Assembly: GCF_040717535.1 (NCBI RefSeq)
Contig: NZ_JBFEFI010000007.1
Span: 1-64,000 of the forward strand
DNA from: Thalassoglobus sp. JC818
GTDB taxonomy: Bacteria > Planctomycetota > Planctomycetia > Planctomycetales > Planctomycetaceae
Direction of reading: 5' to 3'
DNA: 64,000 bases
The notes under the pieces are model-generated. The model did no database searches. It had not been told where the DNA came from and saw nothing but the letters and a program-made list of their open reading frames with translations. Position 1 is the stretch's first letter; each line of letters opens with the position of its first letter. Of the stretch, positions 26,433 through 36,614 are shown piece after piece. Both the position numbers and the translations under genes were made by a program.

Positions 26433-28508
26433 ATGCCGGAACTGACTCTTTCCACCGATGTCCAGTTTCTTCCCGGAGTCGGTCCTGACGTCGCTCCGCT
26501 TTTGAGTAAGCTGAAGATTGAGACTCTCGAAGACCTGTTGTGGCATCTTCCTCGTGACGTACTCGATTTCACTCATGTCGCCCGTCCGGAAGACCTGAAA
26601 CAAGAGACCGAGCAATCCGTCCAAGGGATTGTCGTTGACGTCGACGTGAAAACTCTGCGCAATGGTCGAACATTGACAGCTTGCCTGCTCGACTGCGGAT
26701 CGGGTTATGTTCGCGGGGTGTGGTTCAATCAACCATGGATGCGAAAGAAGCTTCAAGACCAGCAGCGAGTTCTTTTCTCAGGCAAACCGAAGGTCAATCA
26801 AGGACGGTGGGAATTCACACATCCGGAAGTTCAGTGGCTGGATGTCGACGATGAAGGGACCGGTGGGTTAATTCTCACTCGCTATCGGCTGACGGAAGGG
26901 CTGAAGCTCCCTCATTTAAAGCGACTCATTGCGACCGCTCTTACTGAATGTGACGATCAAGTTTGCGATCGTCTCCCGGAATCGTTCCTGGAATTGCACC
27001 AACTCCCGAGCCTTCGCTCAGCACTTCGAAATGTCCACCAACCGGAGTCGATGGAGGAATATACTCAGGCTCGAAAGCGGATCGTTTTCGAAGATCTGCT
27101 TGAGTTTCAACTGGGTGTGGCTCTGCGTCGGCGACAATGGGATGAGCAGCGTGACGCTCCCGTCTTTCAAACTTCGGCCAAGATCGATTCAAGAATCCGC
27201 AGGTTGTTTCCGTTCGAATTCACCGACGGGCAGAAAGCCGCGATTCAAGATGTGGTGAGCGATGTTCAATCCGGCAACGCGATGCACCGTCTTCTGCAGG
27301 CAGATGTGGGAGCCGGGAAGACTGCTGTTGCGGCCTACGCAATGTTGCTCGCACTTGCTAATGGAAGTCAGTCGGTTCTGATGGCTCCTACTGAGTTACT
27401 GGCGAATCAGCACGCACACACGCTGCGAGACCTTCTGTCCGGGAGTGATGTGGATGTCGAGATTCTGACCGGCAGCTTAAGGCCCGCCGCACGGCGTGAA
27501 ACGTTGGATCGAATTTCTTCGGGCGATGTGAAGGTGATCGTGGGAACGCAAGCGGTGATTCAGGAAGGAGTCGCGTTCGCGAATCTCGGGTTAGTTGTCA
27601 TCGATGAACAACACAAATTCGGCGTAGCCCAGAGAGCGAAGTTCAGCCGCCCTGAGGGGCAATTGTCGCCTCACGTTCTCGTCATGACAGCGACACCGAT
27701 TCCCCGGTCGTTGTGTTTGACTCAGTTTGGGGATCTCGATCTGACCGTTGTGAAAGATCAGCCGCAGGGACGTCAGCCGGTGGTGACGACTCGAATTCAA
27801 TCAGCGGAACAAAAGAAAAAAGCATGGGACTTTCTTAAAGAGAAGTTGGGAACCGGTCGGCAGATGTATGTGGTCTGCCCACTTGTCGAGGAGAATTCCA
27901 ACTCCGAACAGGCATCGGCTGAGCAGATTTACAAAAGGATGCAGCAAAGCTTGCCTGATTTTCGGTTGGGGCTGGTGCATGGTCGAATGGATAGAGACCT
28001 CCGCGAAGAGACGATGCTTCAGTTTCGTGATCATGAAGTCGATGTACTTGTCTCAACGACAGTGATCGAAGTGGGCGTCGACGTTTCGAATGCAACCTTG
28101 ATGGTCATTCTGGATGCGGAGCGTTTCGGCCTTTCGCAGCTTCATCAACTTCGTGGGCGGGTGGCTCGCGGAAAATTTCGAGGATTTTGCTTTCTTGTCT
28201 CTGAAGCGACTTCGCCAGAAGCAGTTGCTCGGCTTTCGGTGCTGGAAGAAACCTCCGATGGCTTCGTTGTCGCTGAGAAGGATTTTGAACTACGTGGTCC
28301 GGGGGACATTCTCGGCACACGGCAGCACGGGAGTGTCCCGTTGCGATTCGGAGATTTCCTGCGAGATTCCCGACTTCTCACCGAAGCTCGCGATGAAGCG
28401 GGCCGGCTCGTCGAGTCAGGTGAGTTTGATACCGCTGAGTACTCTGCATTGAAGCATTCGGTTCTCGATCGATTTTCGCAATTGTTTGATCTTCCACAGA
28501 GTGGCTAA
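26433..28508 (+). CDS. recG: ATP-dependent DNA helicase RecG
   Basis: A 691-residue protein, normal for RecG. The N-terminal wedge domain contains an OB fold (about residues 55-170). The superfamily 2 helicase core carries Walker A ADVGAGKTAVAAYAML, the DEAH-type box VIDEQHKFGVAQR, motif III VMTATPIPRSL and motif VI QLHQLRGRVARGKFRGFCFLV. A C-terminal region that should contain the TRG-type element follows (GDILGTRQHGSVPLRFGDF). RecG remodels stalled forks and branched recombination intermediates. It follows rnhA, which also acts on R-loops. Confidence 0.97.
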   Translation: MPELTLSTDVQFLPGVGPDVAPLLSKLKIETLEDLLWHLPRDVLDFTHVARPEDLKQETEQSVQGIVVDVDVKTLRNGRTLTACLLDCGSGYVRGVWFNQPWMRKKLQDQQRVLFSGKPKVNQGRWEFTHPEVQWLDVDDEGTGGLILTRYRLTEGLKLPHLKRLIATALTECDDQVCDRLPESFLELHQLPSLRSALRNVHQPESMEEYTQARKRIVFEDLLEFQLGVALRRRQWDEQRDAPVFQTSAKIDSRIRRLFPFEFTDGQKAAIQDVVSDVQSGNAMHRLLQADVGAGKTAVAAYAMLLALANGSQSVLMAPTELLANQHAHTLRDLLSGSDVDVEILTGSLRPAARRETLDRISSGDVKVIVGTQAVIQEGVAFANLGLVVIDEQHKFGVAQRAKFSRPEGQLSPHVLVMTATPIPRSLCLTQFGDLDLTVVKDQPQGRQPVVTTRIQSAEQKKKAWDFLKEKLGTGRQMYVVCPLVEENSNSEQASAEQIYKRMQQSLPDFRLGLVHGRMDRDLREETMLQFRDHEVDVLVSTTVIEVGVDVSNATLMVILDAERFGLSQLHQLRGRVARGKFRGFCFLVSEATSPEAVARLSVLEETSDGFVVAEKDFELRGPGDILGTRQHGSVPLRFGDFLRDSRLLTEARDEAGRLVESGEFDTAEYSALKHSVLDRFSQLFDLPQSG

Positions 28509-28766
28509 CGCGTATTGCATAGTCTCAGAGATCATCTCCAAGAGTGACATCTAGAGAGAGTGGTGTTGTGTCCCTTGGGAGACGCGAACGGTTTTGTGAA
28601 AACTGGTATAGTCAGAGTATCGGGTGATTTTAGTTCGAGTTGAGAGCCTCAGAAGTGTCGAACGACGAGACTCTCGCACCATTGAATTTCCGCAGAGAAG
28701 AACCTGTCAATCAGATGTTGTTCGCGCGTCGCAGACGCAAACCGGTTACGTGAGAAGAAATCGATA

Positions 28767-29222
28767 ATGTCCGACCCACTGACTTTTATGATGGGCAAGT
28801 ACGAAGCCCGGATTCCCCAAGATCGCGTGTATTGCGAGAATCACATGTGGGCGCAGGAAGGTCCTGGAGGATTCCGAATCGGCTTCACTGCTTATTCCGT
28901 CCGCTTGTTGCAAGACGTTTACTTTCTGGATTGGACCATCGATCCCTACACGGCGGTCAAACGTAAGCAGGAAATTGGGGAGATCGAAAGCTCAAAGGCT
29001 GTTTCGACTTTGTATCCCCCCGGTGAGGGGAAGGTGCTGAACTTCAACGAAACACTGCTTGACGATCCTTCTGCGATCAACACGGATTCTTACGGAGCAG
29101 GGTGGTTGTACAATTTTGAAACATTGATGAAATTCATGACAGCTGATGAGTATGTCGAGTTTCTCGGGACGAAATGGGAAGAAACCCAGCGAGTTCTCAA
29201 AGGGCAGGTCAATCAGGATTGA
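28767..29222 (+). CDS. Lipoyl-carrier protein, glycine cleavage H-like
   Basis: The 151-residue product has the GcvH plan: an N-terminal beta region with HMWAQEGPGGFRIGFTAYS, the lipoylation site GEIESSKAVSTLYPP (lysine K77), and the C-terminal DPSAINTDSYGAGWLYNFE. Ordinary GcvH is about 125-130 residues, so this is somewhat longer at both ends. No gcvT, gcvP or lipoate ligase gene is next to it. Instead a two-cluster Fe-S protein follows after about 135 bases. It may serve the glycine cleavage system or act as a lipoyl carrier in another pathway; the context favours keeping both options open. Confidence 0.85.
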   Translation: MSDPLTFMMGKYEARIPQDRVYCENHMWAQEGPGGFRIGFTAYSVRLLQDVYFLDWTIDPYTAVKRKQEIGEIESSKAVSTLYPPGEGKVLNFNETLLDDPSAINTDSYGAGWLYNFETLMKFMTADEYVEFLGTKWEETQRVLKGQVNQD

Positions 29223-29358
29223 TGTTCGATCGCGGGATTGCATGAAGATCGGAACTTGTCGGGTCGGGGCGGGTTTGAATAGAGTGGAGGAGGCGGCGTT
29301 GATGGCAGTCTCTCTCGGCGTCTGATTGAAATGAAGTTTTCCTTCGACAAGACGAGCT

Positions 29359-30393
29359 ATGTCTGACAAGAAAAAATTGACCGTCGTTCTCTCTCAAGGA
29401 CAAAGCAAAAACCCCAAGCACCGCAAGCTTGAAGAAGAGATTGCGATGCAACTGATCCTTGCCGGAAACGTAGAAGTTTCGTTGGTTCCGCACTTGTACG
29501 ATCTCGCAGCCGATCATACCGGAACGCTCTTTCTCCGGAACGTGCCAGGCGATCTGGTCGTGCTGTCGTGGCTCTATCCGAGAGCGGCTCGCTGGATTCT
29601 TGACCGGCAGCAGATTCGCGGCAAGGAAGGCTTCACGCTCATCGGATCGGATGATGAAGACGAAGACGACGAAACTCCTGAGCAGCCTTCGCCGGATGTC
29701 TTGGGATCAGTCGATGTTCCCGACCGGTCGATTTACTGTCTCGATTTGAGAGTCCATTCGGACGCACAAACTTATCTCGAAGAGATTCAGCGCATCGTCG
29801 AAGAAGACGCGAAGGAAACAGTCGATCTGCTTTCTTGGATCACTGGGCAACCGAATCCCGATCAGATGAAGCGGTATCTGGCACCGCAATCCAACGGTGG
29901 CGAGGAAATCACTCTTCCATCACCTCAGGCAGAAGACTCCCCGAAACGTCGCTGGTACCCGGTCATCGATTACAGTCGCTGCACGAACTGCATGGAGTGC
30001 ATCGACTTCTGTCTGTTCGGTGTGTACGGCGTTGATACACTCGATCGAATTCTCGTCGAAGCACAAGACAACTGTAAGAAGGGATGCCCCGCTTGCAGCC
30101 GTGTTTGTCCGGAGAATGCCATCATTTTCCCTCAACACAAAACTCCAGCGATCGCCGGAGCTGCTGGGGAAGTAGCAGGCCTCAAGATCGATTTGACTCA
30201 ACTGTTCGGCGGAGGCGGAGCAGGGGACGCCTTAGAGACCGCTGTTGCTGAGCGTGATGCGGAACTGCTCAAGGACGGTCGTGATGCTGTCGGAATGGAA
30301 GTCGGAATTCCAAAGCGTCAGGAGAATCGAGACAAAGCCCCGAAAGATGACCTCGATTCTCTGATGGACGACCTTGACGCTCTCGAAGTTTGA
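29359..30393 (+). CDS. Two-cluster 4Fe-4S protein with acidic linker
   Basis: A 344-residue soluble protein. The N-terminal 95 residues form an unassigned domain ([36 protein letters not shown]), followed by an acidic linker (residues 97-108) and a middle region. A ferredoxin-type domain follows, with cysteines 208, 211, 214, 218 ([11 protein letters not shown]) and 239, 243, 246, 250 ([13 protein letters not shown]). Both sets have four cysteines, enough for two [4Fe-4S] clusters. The C-terminus is charged and ends in a helical [12 protein letters not shown]. It lies between a lipoyl-carrier gene and a VOC gene on the same strand, which suggests an electron-transfer step linked to the carrier. 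The specific reaction is unknown. Confidence 0.8.
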   Translation: MSDKKKLTVVLSQGQSKNPKHRKLEEEIAMQLILAGNVEVSLVPHLYDLAADHTGTLFLRNVPGDLVVLSWLYPRAARWILDRQQIRGKEGFTLIGSDDEDEDDETPEQPSPDVLGSVDVPDRSIYCLDLRVHSDAQTYLEEIQRIVEEDAKETVDLLSWITGQPNPDQMKRYLAPQSNGGEEITLPSPQAEDSPKRRWYPVIDYSRCTNCMECIDFCLFGVYGVDTLDRILVEAQDNCKKGCPACSRVCPENAIIFPQHKTPAIAGAAGEVAGLKIDLTQLFGGGGAGDALETAVAERDAELLKDGRDAVGMEVGIPKRQENRDKAPKDDLDSLMDDLDALEV

Positions 30394-30413
30394 ACCGTTG
30401 AAGCTGAGTGACC

Positions 30414-30788
30414 ATGGCAACTCCTACAGCAAGAGATGTTAAATTCTTCGTTCCGACGAAAGACTTTGAAACATCCGTTGCCTTCTACCAGGATCTCGGT
30501 TGGAAGTTGAACTGGCGAGAAGACAAGCTCGCCGAAGTCGAACTCGCTGAGGCAAGATTCTTCTTGCAAGACTTCTATGCCAAAGAGTGGGCTGAGAACT
30601 TCATGGTGTATGTCGTTGTCGATTCAGCGGCAGACTGGTACCAGCATGCAAAGGCAATGCTTGAGACCGGTCGCTATCCGTCGATGAGAGTTCAAGAGCC
30701 GAAGCTCGAACCGTACGGAGCCACGGTTTGCTACGTTTGGGATCCGTGTGGAGTCTTGCTCCACTTTGCTGAGTTCCCAAATCGCTGA
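30414..30788 (+). CDS. VOC (glyoxalase/bleomycin-resistance) family protein
   Basis: A 124-residue protein of the vicinal oxygen chelate superfamily, made of two beta-alpha-beta-beta-beta units. The first unit is VKFFVPTKDFETSVAFYQDLGWKLNWRE, and the second ends in the typical YVWDPCGVLLHFAEF. The conserved final glutamate or histidine-containing strand is present, but metal ligands cannot be assigned with confidence. The ATG at 30414 is preferred over the GTG at 30408. It begins 20 bases after the Fe-S protein gene, so it is probably in the same transcript. Confidence 0.85.
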   Translation: MATPTARDVKFFVPTKDFETSVAFYQDLGWKLNWREDKLAEVELAEARFFLQDFYAKEWAENFMVYVVVDSAADWYQHAKAMLETGRYPSMRVQEPKLEPYGATVCYVWDPCGVLLHFAEFPNR

Positions 30789-30901
30789 CTCACTGCAATC
30801 GATGCGGTGAGCTTGCTTTTTTGAGAGTGACAGGATCGGCAAGTTGTTCATCGCACGGCGCCAGCAATTGAATCACTTCTGAGGAGAGATGGGCGCATAG
30901 A

Positions 30902-30940
30902 AAAATCTGACTGAGAACACGTTGTCCCCAGTCAGATTTT
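30902..30940. terminator. Bidirectional terminator between VOC and DUF1559 genes
   Basis: A perfect 12-bp inverted repeat, AAAATCTGACTG and CAGTCAGATTTT, surrounds a 15-base loop. Runs of A on the left and T on the right allow use from either side. It lies between the end of the plus-strand VOC gene and the end of the minus-strand DUF1559 gene, where a shared terminator is expected. Confidence 0.75.
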
Positions 30941-31139
30941 CGTCAGCAGCCTTGTTTCGTGGTCTCGTCAGACTTCGATCAGTTTGTCCATACGATTCGC
31001 GTTTGTTGAACGGTTGGGGTGACTACTCTTCGGCATCAGTTGCGAGGTCGTTGGATCTCAAAATTAAGCGATGCTGAAGAAGTGGCCCTCAAACTGTCAT
31101 TGCTTTATTGAATGCTATGGGGATCTGATCGGCTCTGAT

Positions 31140-32060
31140 TTAGAACTCTCCGATGACTTCTGCACCCTTCGCTGTACTCAGGGCTCGCCATGTGTCGAGG
31201 CTCAGGTTCTCGGAGATGAATCGGCATGATCCATCAGCAAGTGTGACCTGAACACCACCGACGTGTCGACTGCGTGATCCGAACATCGTTGGATTCGTTG
31301 TCGATGAGACATCGCAAGGAAGATTCTGTTCAGGCAGGTTGTTGCAGTAGGACGAGGAGTAAATTCGGTCTGGAATCGCACTGTTCGGAGGAAGATAAGT
31401 TGTGAACTGAGTTGCGTCTGCCCACCAGGCGAATCCTCGGAGGTCGCGATCGACACCTTGCAGCACTTCAGATACGAGGATCGTTGAAGTTGTTCCGTCC
31501 CTCAGGTCGCTGATGCTCTGGTTCCGAGCAGGGGTGCCGCTTGGCGTGTTGATGAAGGGAGCCCCGCCAAACTCAACGCCGTTGAGTTCTGCATGTTGCC
31601 CGAAAGCAGTGTTTCCAAAGTTTACAGCGTAGTTGTGCGATGTGATTTCGCCAATTGGCACGTTCGGTGAATCGCTGGGACATGTCAGAGAAACGAGTCG
31701 TGTGGTGGTGACTGGCAAGTTGGCCGCGTGTCCGTAGCGAGCTGTATCTGATGGAACCCCATATTTTCGATCGTTCACATAGATGTTGTAGAGGTTGGCC
31801 TGATCGATGTAAGGCAGAATTCCAACGATCCAAGTTCCCCAGCAACATCCAAACTGAGCAACAGGAAACCCTTTGTTGACATCGTGGTAGTTGTGCATCG
31901 CAAGTCCAATCTGTTTGAGATTGTTCTTGCACTGTGTTCTACGTGCCGCCTCACGTGCCTGCTGAACTGCGGGAAGCAGCAGTGAAATCAAGATTGCGAT
32001 GATGGCGATGACCACCAGGAGTTCGATAAGCGTGAATCCGCGTCGACGTTGAGTCTTCAT
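31140..32060 (-). CDS. DUF1559 domain-containing protein with prepilin-type N-terminus
   Basis: A 306-residue protein starting at the ATG at 32060, which places the basic [20 protein letters not shown] prepilin peptide at the very N-terminus; the longer frame from 32156 lies in repeat-containing intergenic DNA. Family blocks follow: [34 protein letters not shown], and the C-terminal [21 protein letters not shown]. The upstream GGAACGAA may serve as ribosome binding site. It is the second gene after the lipoprotein at 32232-32672, with repeat copy F lying between them. Confidence 0.95.
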   Translation of the reverse strand: MKTQRRRGFTLIELLVVIAIIAILISLLLPAVQQAREAARRTQCKNNLKQIGLAMHNYHDVNKGFPVAQFGCCWGTWIVGILPYIDQANLYNIYVNDRKYGVPSDTARYGHAANLPVTTTRLVSLTCPSDSPNVPIGEITSHNYAVNFGNTAFGQHAELNGVEFGGAPFINTPSGTPARNQSISDLRDGTTSTILVSEVLQGVDRDLRGFAWWADATQFTTYLPPNSAIPDRIYSSSYCNNLPEQNLPCDVSSTTNPTMFGSRSRHVGGVQVTLADGSCRFISENLSLDTWRALSTAKGAEVIGEF

Positions 32061-32130
32061 TGAGTTCGTTCCGTTATAAAATCTAAAGACGACCGTGCGA
32101 GAGAGATGTCGATGTTCGACGAATGCGGGG

Positions 32131-32235
32131 AGAGATTTTTCATCGCCTCTCTGCACTCGCTTGAACTCTACTGTTCTGATGAGTGCTGTGTTTGCCCTTG
32201 CGAATCACTGCAAGCCAGAGTCGAAATTGCTCTAG
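32131..32235 (+). repeat. Copy F of the 105-bp stop-codon-associated element (diverged, inverted)
   Basis: The plus strand reads AGAGATTTTTCATC..., shares GCACTCGCTTG and GCTGTGTTTG blocks with copies A and C at the same offsets and without gaps, and ends TTGCTCTAG. The final CTAG contains the TAG stop of the minus-strand lipoprotein gene. Relative to its gene this copy is flipped compared with the other five, which is possible because both ends are inverted repeats. It is the most diverged copy (roughly 50-60 percent matching by eye). Confidence 0.7.
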
Positions 32236-32672
32236 TTGGCCATAGTTGGGATTTCGACGTCAAAGACATTCTTCTGATCTGTTTTGACAGTCAGGTATAG
32301 CTGGCTTTTTACATTGAATTCAGGCGGGACGATTTGCTTGGCAACAACACCTCGTGACTCACCTGGAACGTCGTGCACAAGTGTGTCTTCATCACTTGCG
32401 AAGACACGGACGATGTAGCTTCCCGGAGGAACTCCACGAGATGGGTCAACGTAGTACGAACCATCTTTGATTGTTGCTCCCGAGATGGTTCCTTCGTCGC
32501 CCTGTGGATGAAATTCAATCGATCCACTCGTGATTGGTTTTCCCTGAAGCGTGACGACACCTTGAACCGCCTGTCGATTCAATGGATTTGACTTCGAACA
32601 GCCCACAAATGTCGTCAGTGATGCAGCTACGAGCAGTGCAGTCCATCGCGATCGGTTTTTGTAATTGGTCAT
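32232..32672 (-). CDS. Lipoprotein with carboxypeptidase-regulatory-like beta fold
   Basis: The 146-residue product has a lipoprotein signal with lipobox TFVGC at about residue 25. The mature part looks like a single transthyretin or carboxypeptidase regulatory-type beta sandwich: VQGVVTLQGKPITSGSIEFHP, then GSYYVDPSRGVPPGSYIVRVFA. Planctomycetes often encode such lipoproteins next to DUF1559 genes, as here, and the two are probably one transcript with the lipoprotein first. The stop TAG lies inside the end of repeat copy F. Function is unknown. Confidence 0.85.
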   Translation of the reverse strand: MTNYKNRSRWTALLVAASLTTFVGCSKSNPLNRQAVQGVVTLQGKPITSGSIEFHPQGDEGTISGATIKDGSYYVDPSRGVPPGSYIVRVFASDEDTLVHDVPGESRGVVAKQIVPPEFNVKSQLYLTVKTDQKNVFDVEIPTMAN

Positions 32673-33677
32673 GTCAGTTACTTTGCAGTTAATAAGGAAT
32701 ACGTGGTTAACAAGCCGTCAACAAACAGTGGACGACGAGCGCGTGTCGAACTGAAGTCGTCAATTCCATTTGACACTTCAACTCGGAGGTCCTCCGTCAG
32801 CAAAACGTGTGACGTTCGACAATTCTCTGCAAAGCAACAGGTGTGCCAATGGCCAGTTTGTTCGTTTGAGTAGGCAATCAGCTCGCCAAACGAGTTCTGC
32901 TTCAATCACGATCAAGCATGTGTTGAAGAGCATGCACAGAAATGCTTCGTATGCGACTAGAGAATACGCAAAGCACGATACATATGTATGAGTTCAATTC
33001 TTTCTCTGACCATCAAAATCAAATGATCCCGAAGCGGAAGTTTGCTTGGACTATTAGCGAAGTCCACGGGCAGTGAAGCGTGTCACGAACAGTGACGATT
33101 GATCGGCGTCAACCAGATTCAATGTGATCGATAAGCAGAGACGCATTGAAAAGAAGACGCGAGGGTAGAAAGAGATCGTCGATCAAAGGCTCATTGATTG
33201 CTCTGAAGAATCAGAGTTTGGCAACAGCCGGAAGTATCTCGTGTTGACGAGCTCGAGGAGATGAGATTGTGCGGCGGCGCGGGGAGATTCTGTTCTTAGT
33301 GATTGGCGCATACAACGCCAAACGGAACGCTCAAGCCACATGAATTCACTATCAACAAAACAATCCACGCCGCCGCACAAGATCACCTCGGTGATGTCAG
33401 GAAGCATCGTGTCTGCATCGACACGCATTCACGATTGTTCTTCGCGACGTTTCAGAGTCTCTTGGATCTTGGCAACAGGTTCTGTGAACCATCACACAGT
33501 CGGGAACAAAGAAGTCGGGGAGCCAGATACAAAAGTGCCAACCGCGCGAAGTTACTTCAGAGTTTGTGATGACAATTGTTCGAAAGCATCCGCTCTGGTT
33601 CATTCAGGATGAGTTGGTTTGGTTCGGTCGCTTTGATACTGTTCCAAAATCTCAAACAGTTGCAGGAGTCGTTACGG
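32673..33677. other. About 1 kb without a recognised gene
   Basis: This is the longest gene-poor stretch in the window, lying between divergent genes. Short frames exist (for example minus 32678-32905 and 33183-33428), but they lack motifs and ribosome binding sites and overlap one another. It should contain promoters for the lipoprotein/DUF1559 pair and the oxidoreductase. A decayed gene cannot be excluded. Confidence 0.4.
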
Positions 33678-34736
33678 ATGAATGTGAAGATCGGAATTGT
33701 TGGGCTTGGATTCATGGGGATGACCCACTTCGAAGCCACCAAGTCTGTCAACGGTGGCAACGTTGTCGCTTTTTGTACTCGCGACGAAAAGAAGCGGTCC
33801 GGCGACTGGTCCAGCATTCAAGGCAACTTCGGTCCCCGTGGAAGCGAACAGACGGACCTGACAGGCGTCACAGCTTACGCCAGTCGTCAGGAGTTGCTGG
33901 CAAATCCGGACATCGATCTCGTCCACATCTGTTTGCCGACCGATCAGCATGAAGCAGCCGCGATTGAAGCCATGCGTGCGGGTAAACATGTGCTTGTCGA
34001 AAAGCCAATTGCGATTGATCTCGATGCAGCAGAACGCATGCTTGCTGTTGCTGAAGAAACCGGTCGAATGTTGATGGTCGCTCAGGTGCTTCCCTACTTC
34101 CCGGAATTTCAATGGGCACATCAAGCGGTCTCTTCCGGAAAATATGGAAAGCTTGAAGCAGCTTCATTCCGTCGGGTGATTGCTCCTCCTGACTGGTCCA
34201 GCGATATCAAAGACTTCCGTAAACTCGGCGGATGGGGCATTGATCTCCACATTCACGACAACCATTACATCGGGCTCTTGTGTGGAATTCCAGGTCGAGT
34301 CTTCTCACGGGGAATGCTGCGAGATGGTTTCGTAAACCATGTCTGCACACAGTACTTATATGACGATCCAGATTTGACTGTCTCTTGCATCAGTGGAGGC
34401 ATCGCAGCTGGGCAGTTGAAATTCGCTCAGAGCTTCGAGTTGATGCTGGAAGAAGCCACGATTCAGTTCGACTGCGGAACCTATGGCGAAGAATGGGTTG
34501 TGAATCGCCCGTTGACGTTGATACCGAACTCAGGGCCGATTGAAACACCCGATCCAGGTGGAACCGGGGAATGGTGTGCCGCGTTCACCAATGAGATTCA
34601 GGATGCTGTGCGAGCTGTCCAGGAGGGGGAAGTCCCGCGTGTGCTTTCTGCAGAACTGGCGTGTGATGCCTTGCGTCTTTGTTATGCCGAAGCGGAGAGT
34701 ATTCGCACCGCGTCTCCGGTTGATGTTGGAAAGTAA
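33678..34736 (+). CDS. Gfo/Idh/MocA family oxidoreductase
   Basis: The start is the ATG at 33678, with AGGAG 9 bases upstream; the earlier frame start at 33576 is non-coding-like. The 352-residue product has an N-terminal Rossmann domain (VKIGIVGLGFMGMTHF), the HICLPTDQHEAAAIEAMRAGKHVLVEKPIA block with the EKP lysine, and a C-terminal alpha/beta domain with GGWGIDLHIHDNHYI, where aspartate and histidine are typically catalytic. Members are NAD(P)-dependent dehydrogenases, mostly of sugars, inositols or tetrapyrroles. The substrate is unknown. No signal peptide, so cytosolic. Confidence 0.93.
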   Translation: MNVKIGIVGLGFMGMTHFEATKSVNGGNVVAFCTRDEKKRSGDWSSIQGNFGPRGSEQTDLTGVTAYASRQELLANPDIDLVHICLPTDQHEAAAIEAMRAGKHVLVEKPIAIDLDAAERMLAVAEETGRMLMVAQVLPYFPEFQWAHQAVSSGKYGKLEAASFRRVIAPPDWSSDIKDFRKLGGWGIDLHIHDNHYIGLLCGIPGRVFSRGMLRDGFVNHVCTQYLYDDPDLTVSCISGGIAAGQLKFAQSFELMLEEATIQFDCGTYGEEWVVNRPLTLIPNSGPIETPDPGGTGEWCAAFTNEIQDAVRAVQEGEVPRVLSAELACDALRLCYAEAESIRTASPVDVGK

Positions 34737-34793
34737 TCGACGCACCTGTGTTGAGCGTGAAAATACCTCAGGCCCTCGAAGGATAACGGCGAA

Positions 34794-36614
34794 ATGAAAC
34801 GGACTGTCCCGTTATTGATTACGGCGATTGCCGGATTCGTGTTGATCATTTCCTTCTTTCTTCCTGCCATTCAGGAATGGGGTGAAGGTGCGGCGATCTG
34901 GTTCGACATCCTCGCTGCGCTCGCGTTTATTCTGGGCGGTGGAAACCTTCTGAAGCTACACCTGAAAAGTATCAGCGATCAGGAAGCCGGCTGGGGGTAC
35001 TCAGCGGTCACGATCATTGCCTTTCTCGGAACTCTGCTGCTCGGACTACTCAAAGTCGGGAGCCCACCGACGTCGAATGTGGAGTTCTATGGAGAGACAT
35101 TTGTTCCGTTTCCCATTTCCATGATGCCGGAGTTCTCTGTCGATGGAGAACTCCCCCAGCGAGGCGATGGAGAGCCGGTTCCCGCGTCCGTTCGCAGGCA
35201 ACTGAGCGTTGACGATGGAAAATTGGTCTTCCACGGATGGATGAATAAGAACCAGAAGGAAGACCTACTGAAATACGGAGAGACTCTCGACTGGAAGAAA
35301 CTGGTCGAAGAGCTCTTCGATTTGAGTCAGCCGGAAAATGTCGGTGGCAAAGTCAAGTACTACGCCGATCACGAATCATTGGCCGTTTCAGGCGTGCTGA
35401 CAGAAGAGCTGGAAGGCCAACTCCTCGAAGACCTGCCAAAGACAGAGTTCGCGAAAGAGGCAGTGGTGAGTCTGGATGAGTTGACCCACGCCGAAACGTC
35501 TATCTCCGTCGATCCGCCGGAGACGTTTTCGATTCCCGAATCGGAAGCGAGTCGTGTTCAATATGCCGATGGGAAATTGACAATCGTCGGACCGATGTCC
35601 ACGGACTTACGCGACAAAATGGCGAATGTCTGGTCGGGATTCCTGCCGGCACTTCCGATGACGGATCAGCAAATTGCAGACGTCCGTTCCGAACTGGAGG
35701 AACTGGGCGCTCCATTGAATGATGAACAGGTCGAAGTTCTCGACCAAATTCTCGGCACCGATCCGGGATTGAGTGCACTTCCCCTCGTCATCAATTCGGC
35801 CGGAATTCGTCCCGCCAAGCCGAAAACATTCGCAGTCCTGGTTGCCGAACGAGACTCCGGAGTTTCCGACCTCGAACTAATGCTTCCAGCACCTGAACCA
35901 GTGTTGATGAACGCCGCTCAAGAAGATGCCATTAGTTCATTTATTGAGAGTGGAAGTGTCGACATGGCCGCCCTGATCGGTGAACTCGAGTCACTGGGGC
36001 CACTGCTTGATGAACAGAAAGTGGCAATCAATGTTTTTTGGAACGGACTCGAGCGAGAAGCTGCTCGAACGAAGAATCTGGGGATCGGTTTGTTGAAAGT
36101 CGGCCCACTTTCGAGAGACCAGCAAGAGTTTCTGTTCGTCCCCGGAGCGGAACTTTATGCGTGGCAAGTTGCTGTCGGCGAGCTGTTCATGGCTGCCCAT
36201 CGGGTGAAGTATCCGTGGTCAGGAGAGTTCAGCGCTCAAGGTAACCCCTTCTGGTGGACCTACGAGTACGTGCTTCAGCCGTTGATGACAACGACCTTCG
36301 CTTTGCTCGCGTTCTACGTTGCATCAGCTGCATTCCGTGCGTTCCGGGCCAAGAATCTGGAAGCAACGTTGTTGCTGGGCACGGCTTTTATCGTGCTCCT
36401 GGGGCGAACGTATCTCGGGACGGCCATGACGAGCTGGATACCCGATCAGTTTTCAGCTCTGAGAATTGATCAGATGACGGTCTACATCATGAAGATTTTC
36501 AATACCGCCGGAAATCGAGCCATCATGATTGGAATTGCCTTGGGAATCGCGTCGACAAGCCTGAAAGTTCTACTGGGAGTTGACCGATCTTACCTCGGAT
36601 CAAGTGACGACTAG
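34794..36614 (+). CDS. Large membrane protein of unknown function
   Basis: A 606-residue protein with three hydrophobic spans at the N-terminus (about residues 5-25, 35-54, 66-87) and at least three at the C-terminus (about 500-520, 530-548, 578-598). They enclose a soluble middle region of about 400 residues that is acidic and proline-rich, with repeated LP-x-x-D-Q-x-x-x-V-type segments. The family is not recognised by me; the layout suggests a large periplasmic or cytosolic domain held by two helical bundles. Its stop codon TAG begins repeat copy B. Confidence 0.75.
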   Translation: MKRTVPLLITAIAGFVLIISFFLPAIQEWGEGAAIWFDILAALAFILGGGNLLKLHLKSISDQEAGWGYSAVTIIAFLGTLLLGLLKVGSPPTSNVEFYGETFVPFPISMMPEFSVDGELPQRGDGEPVPASVRRQLSVDDGKLVFHGWMNKNQKEDLLKYGETLDWKKLVEELFDLSQPENVGGKVKYYADHESLAVSGVLTEELEGQLLEDLPKTEFAKEAVVSLDELTHAETSISVDPPETFSIPESEASRVQYADGKLTIVGPMSTDLRDKMANVWSGFLPALPMTDQQIADVRSELEELGAPLNDEQVEVLDQILGTDPGLSALPLVINSAGIRPAKPKTFAVLVAERDSGVSDLELMLPAPEPVLMNAAQEDAISSFIESGSVDMAALIGELESLGPLLDEQKVAINVFWNGLEREAARTKNLGIGLLKVGPLSRDQQEFLFVPGAELYAWQVAVGELFMAAHRVKYPWSGEFSAQGNPFWWTYEYVLQPLMTTTFALLAFYVASAAFRAFRAKNLEATLLLGTAFIVLLGRTYLGTAMTSWIPDQFSALRIDQMTVYIMKIFNTAGNRAIMIGIALGIASTSLKVLLGVDRSYLGSSDD

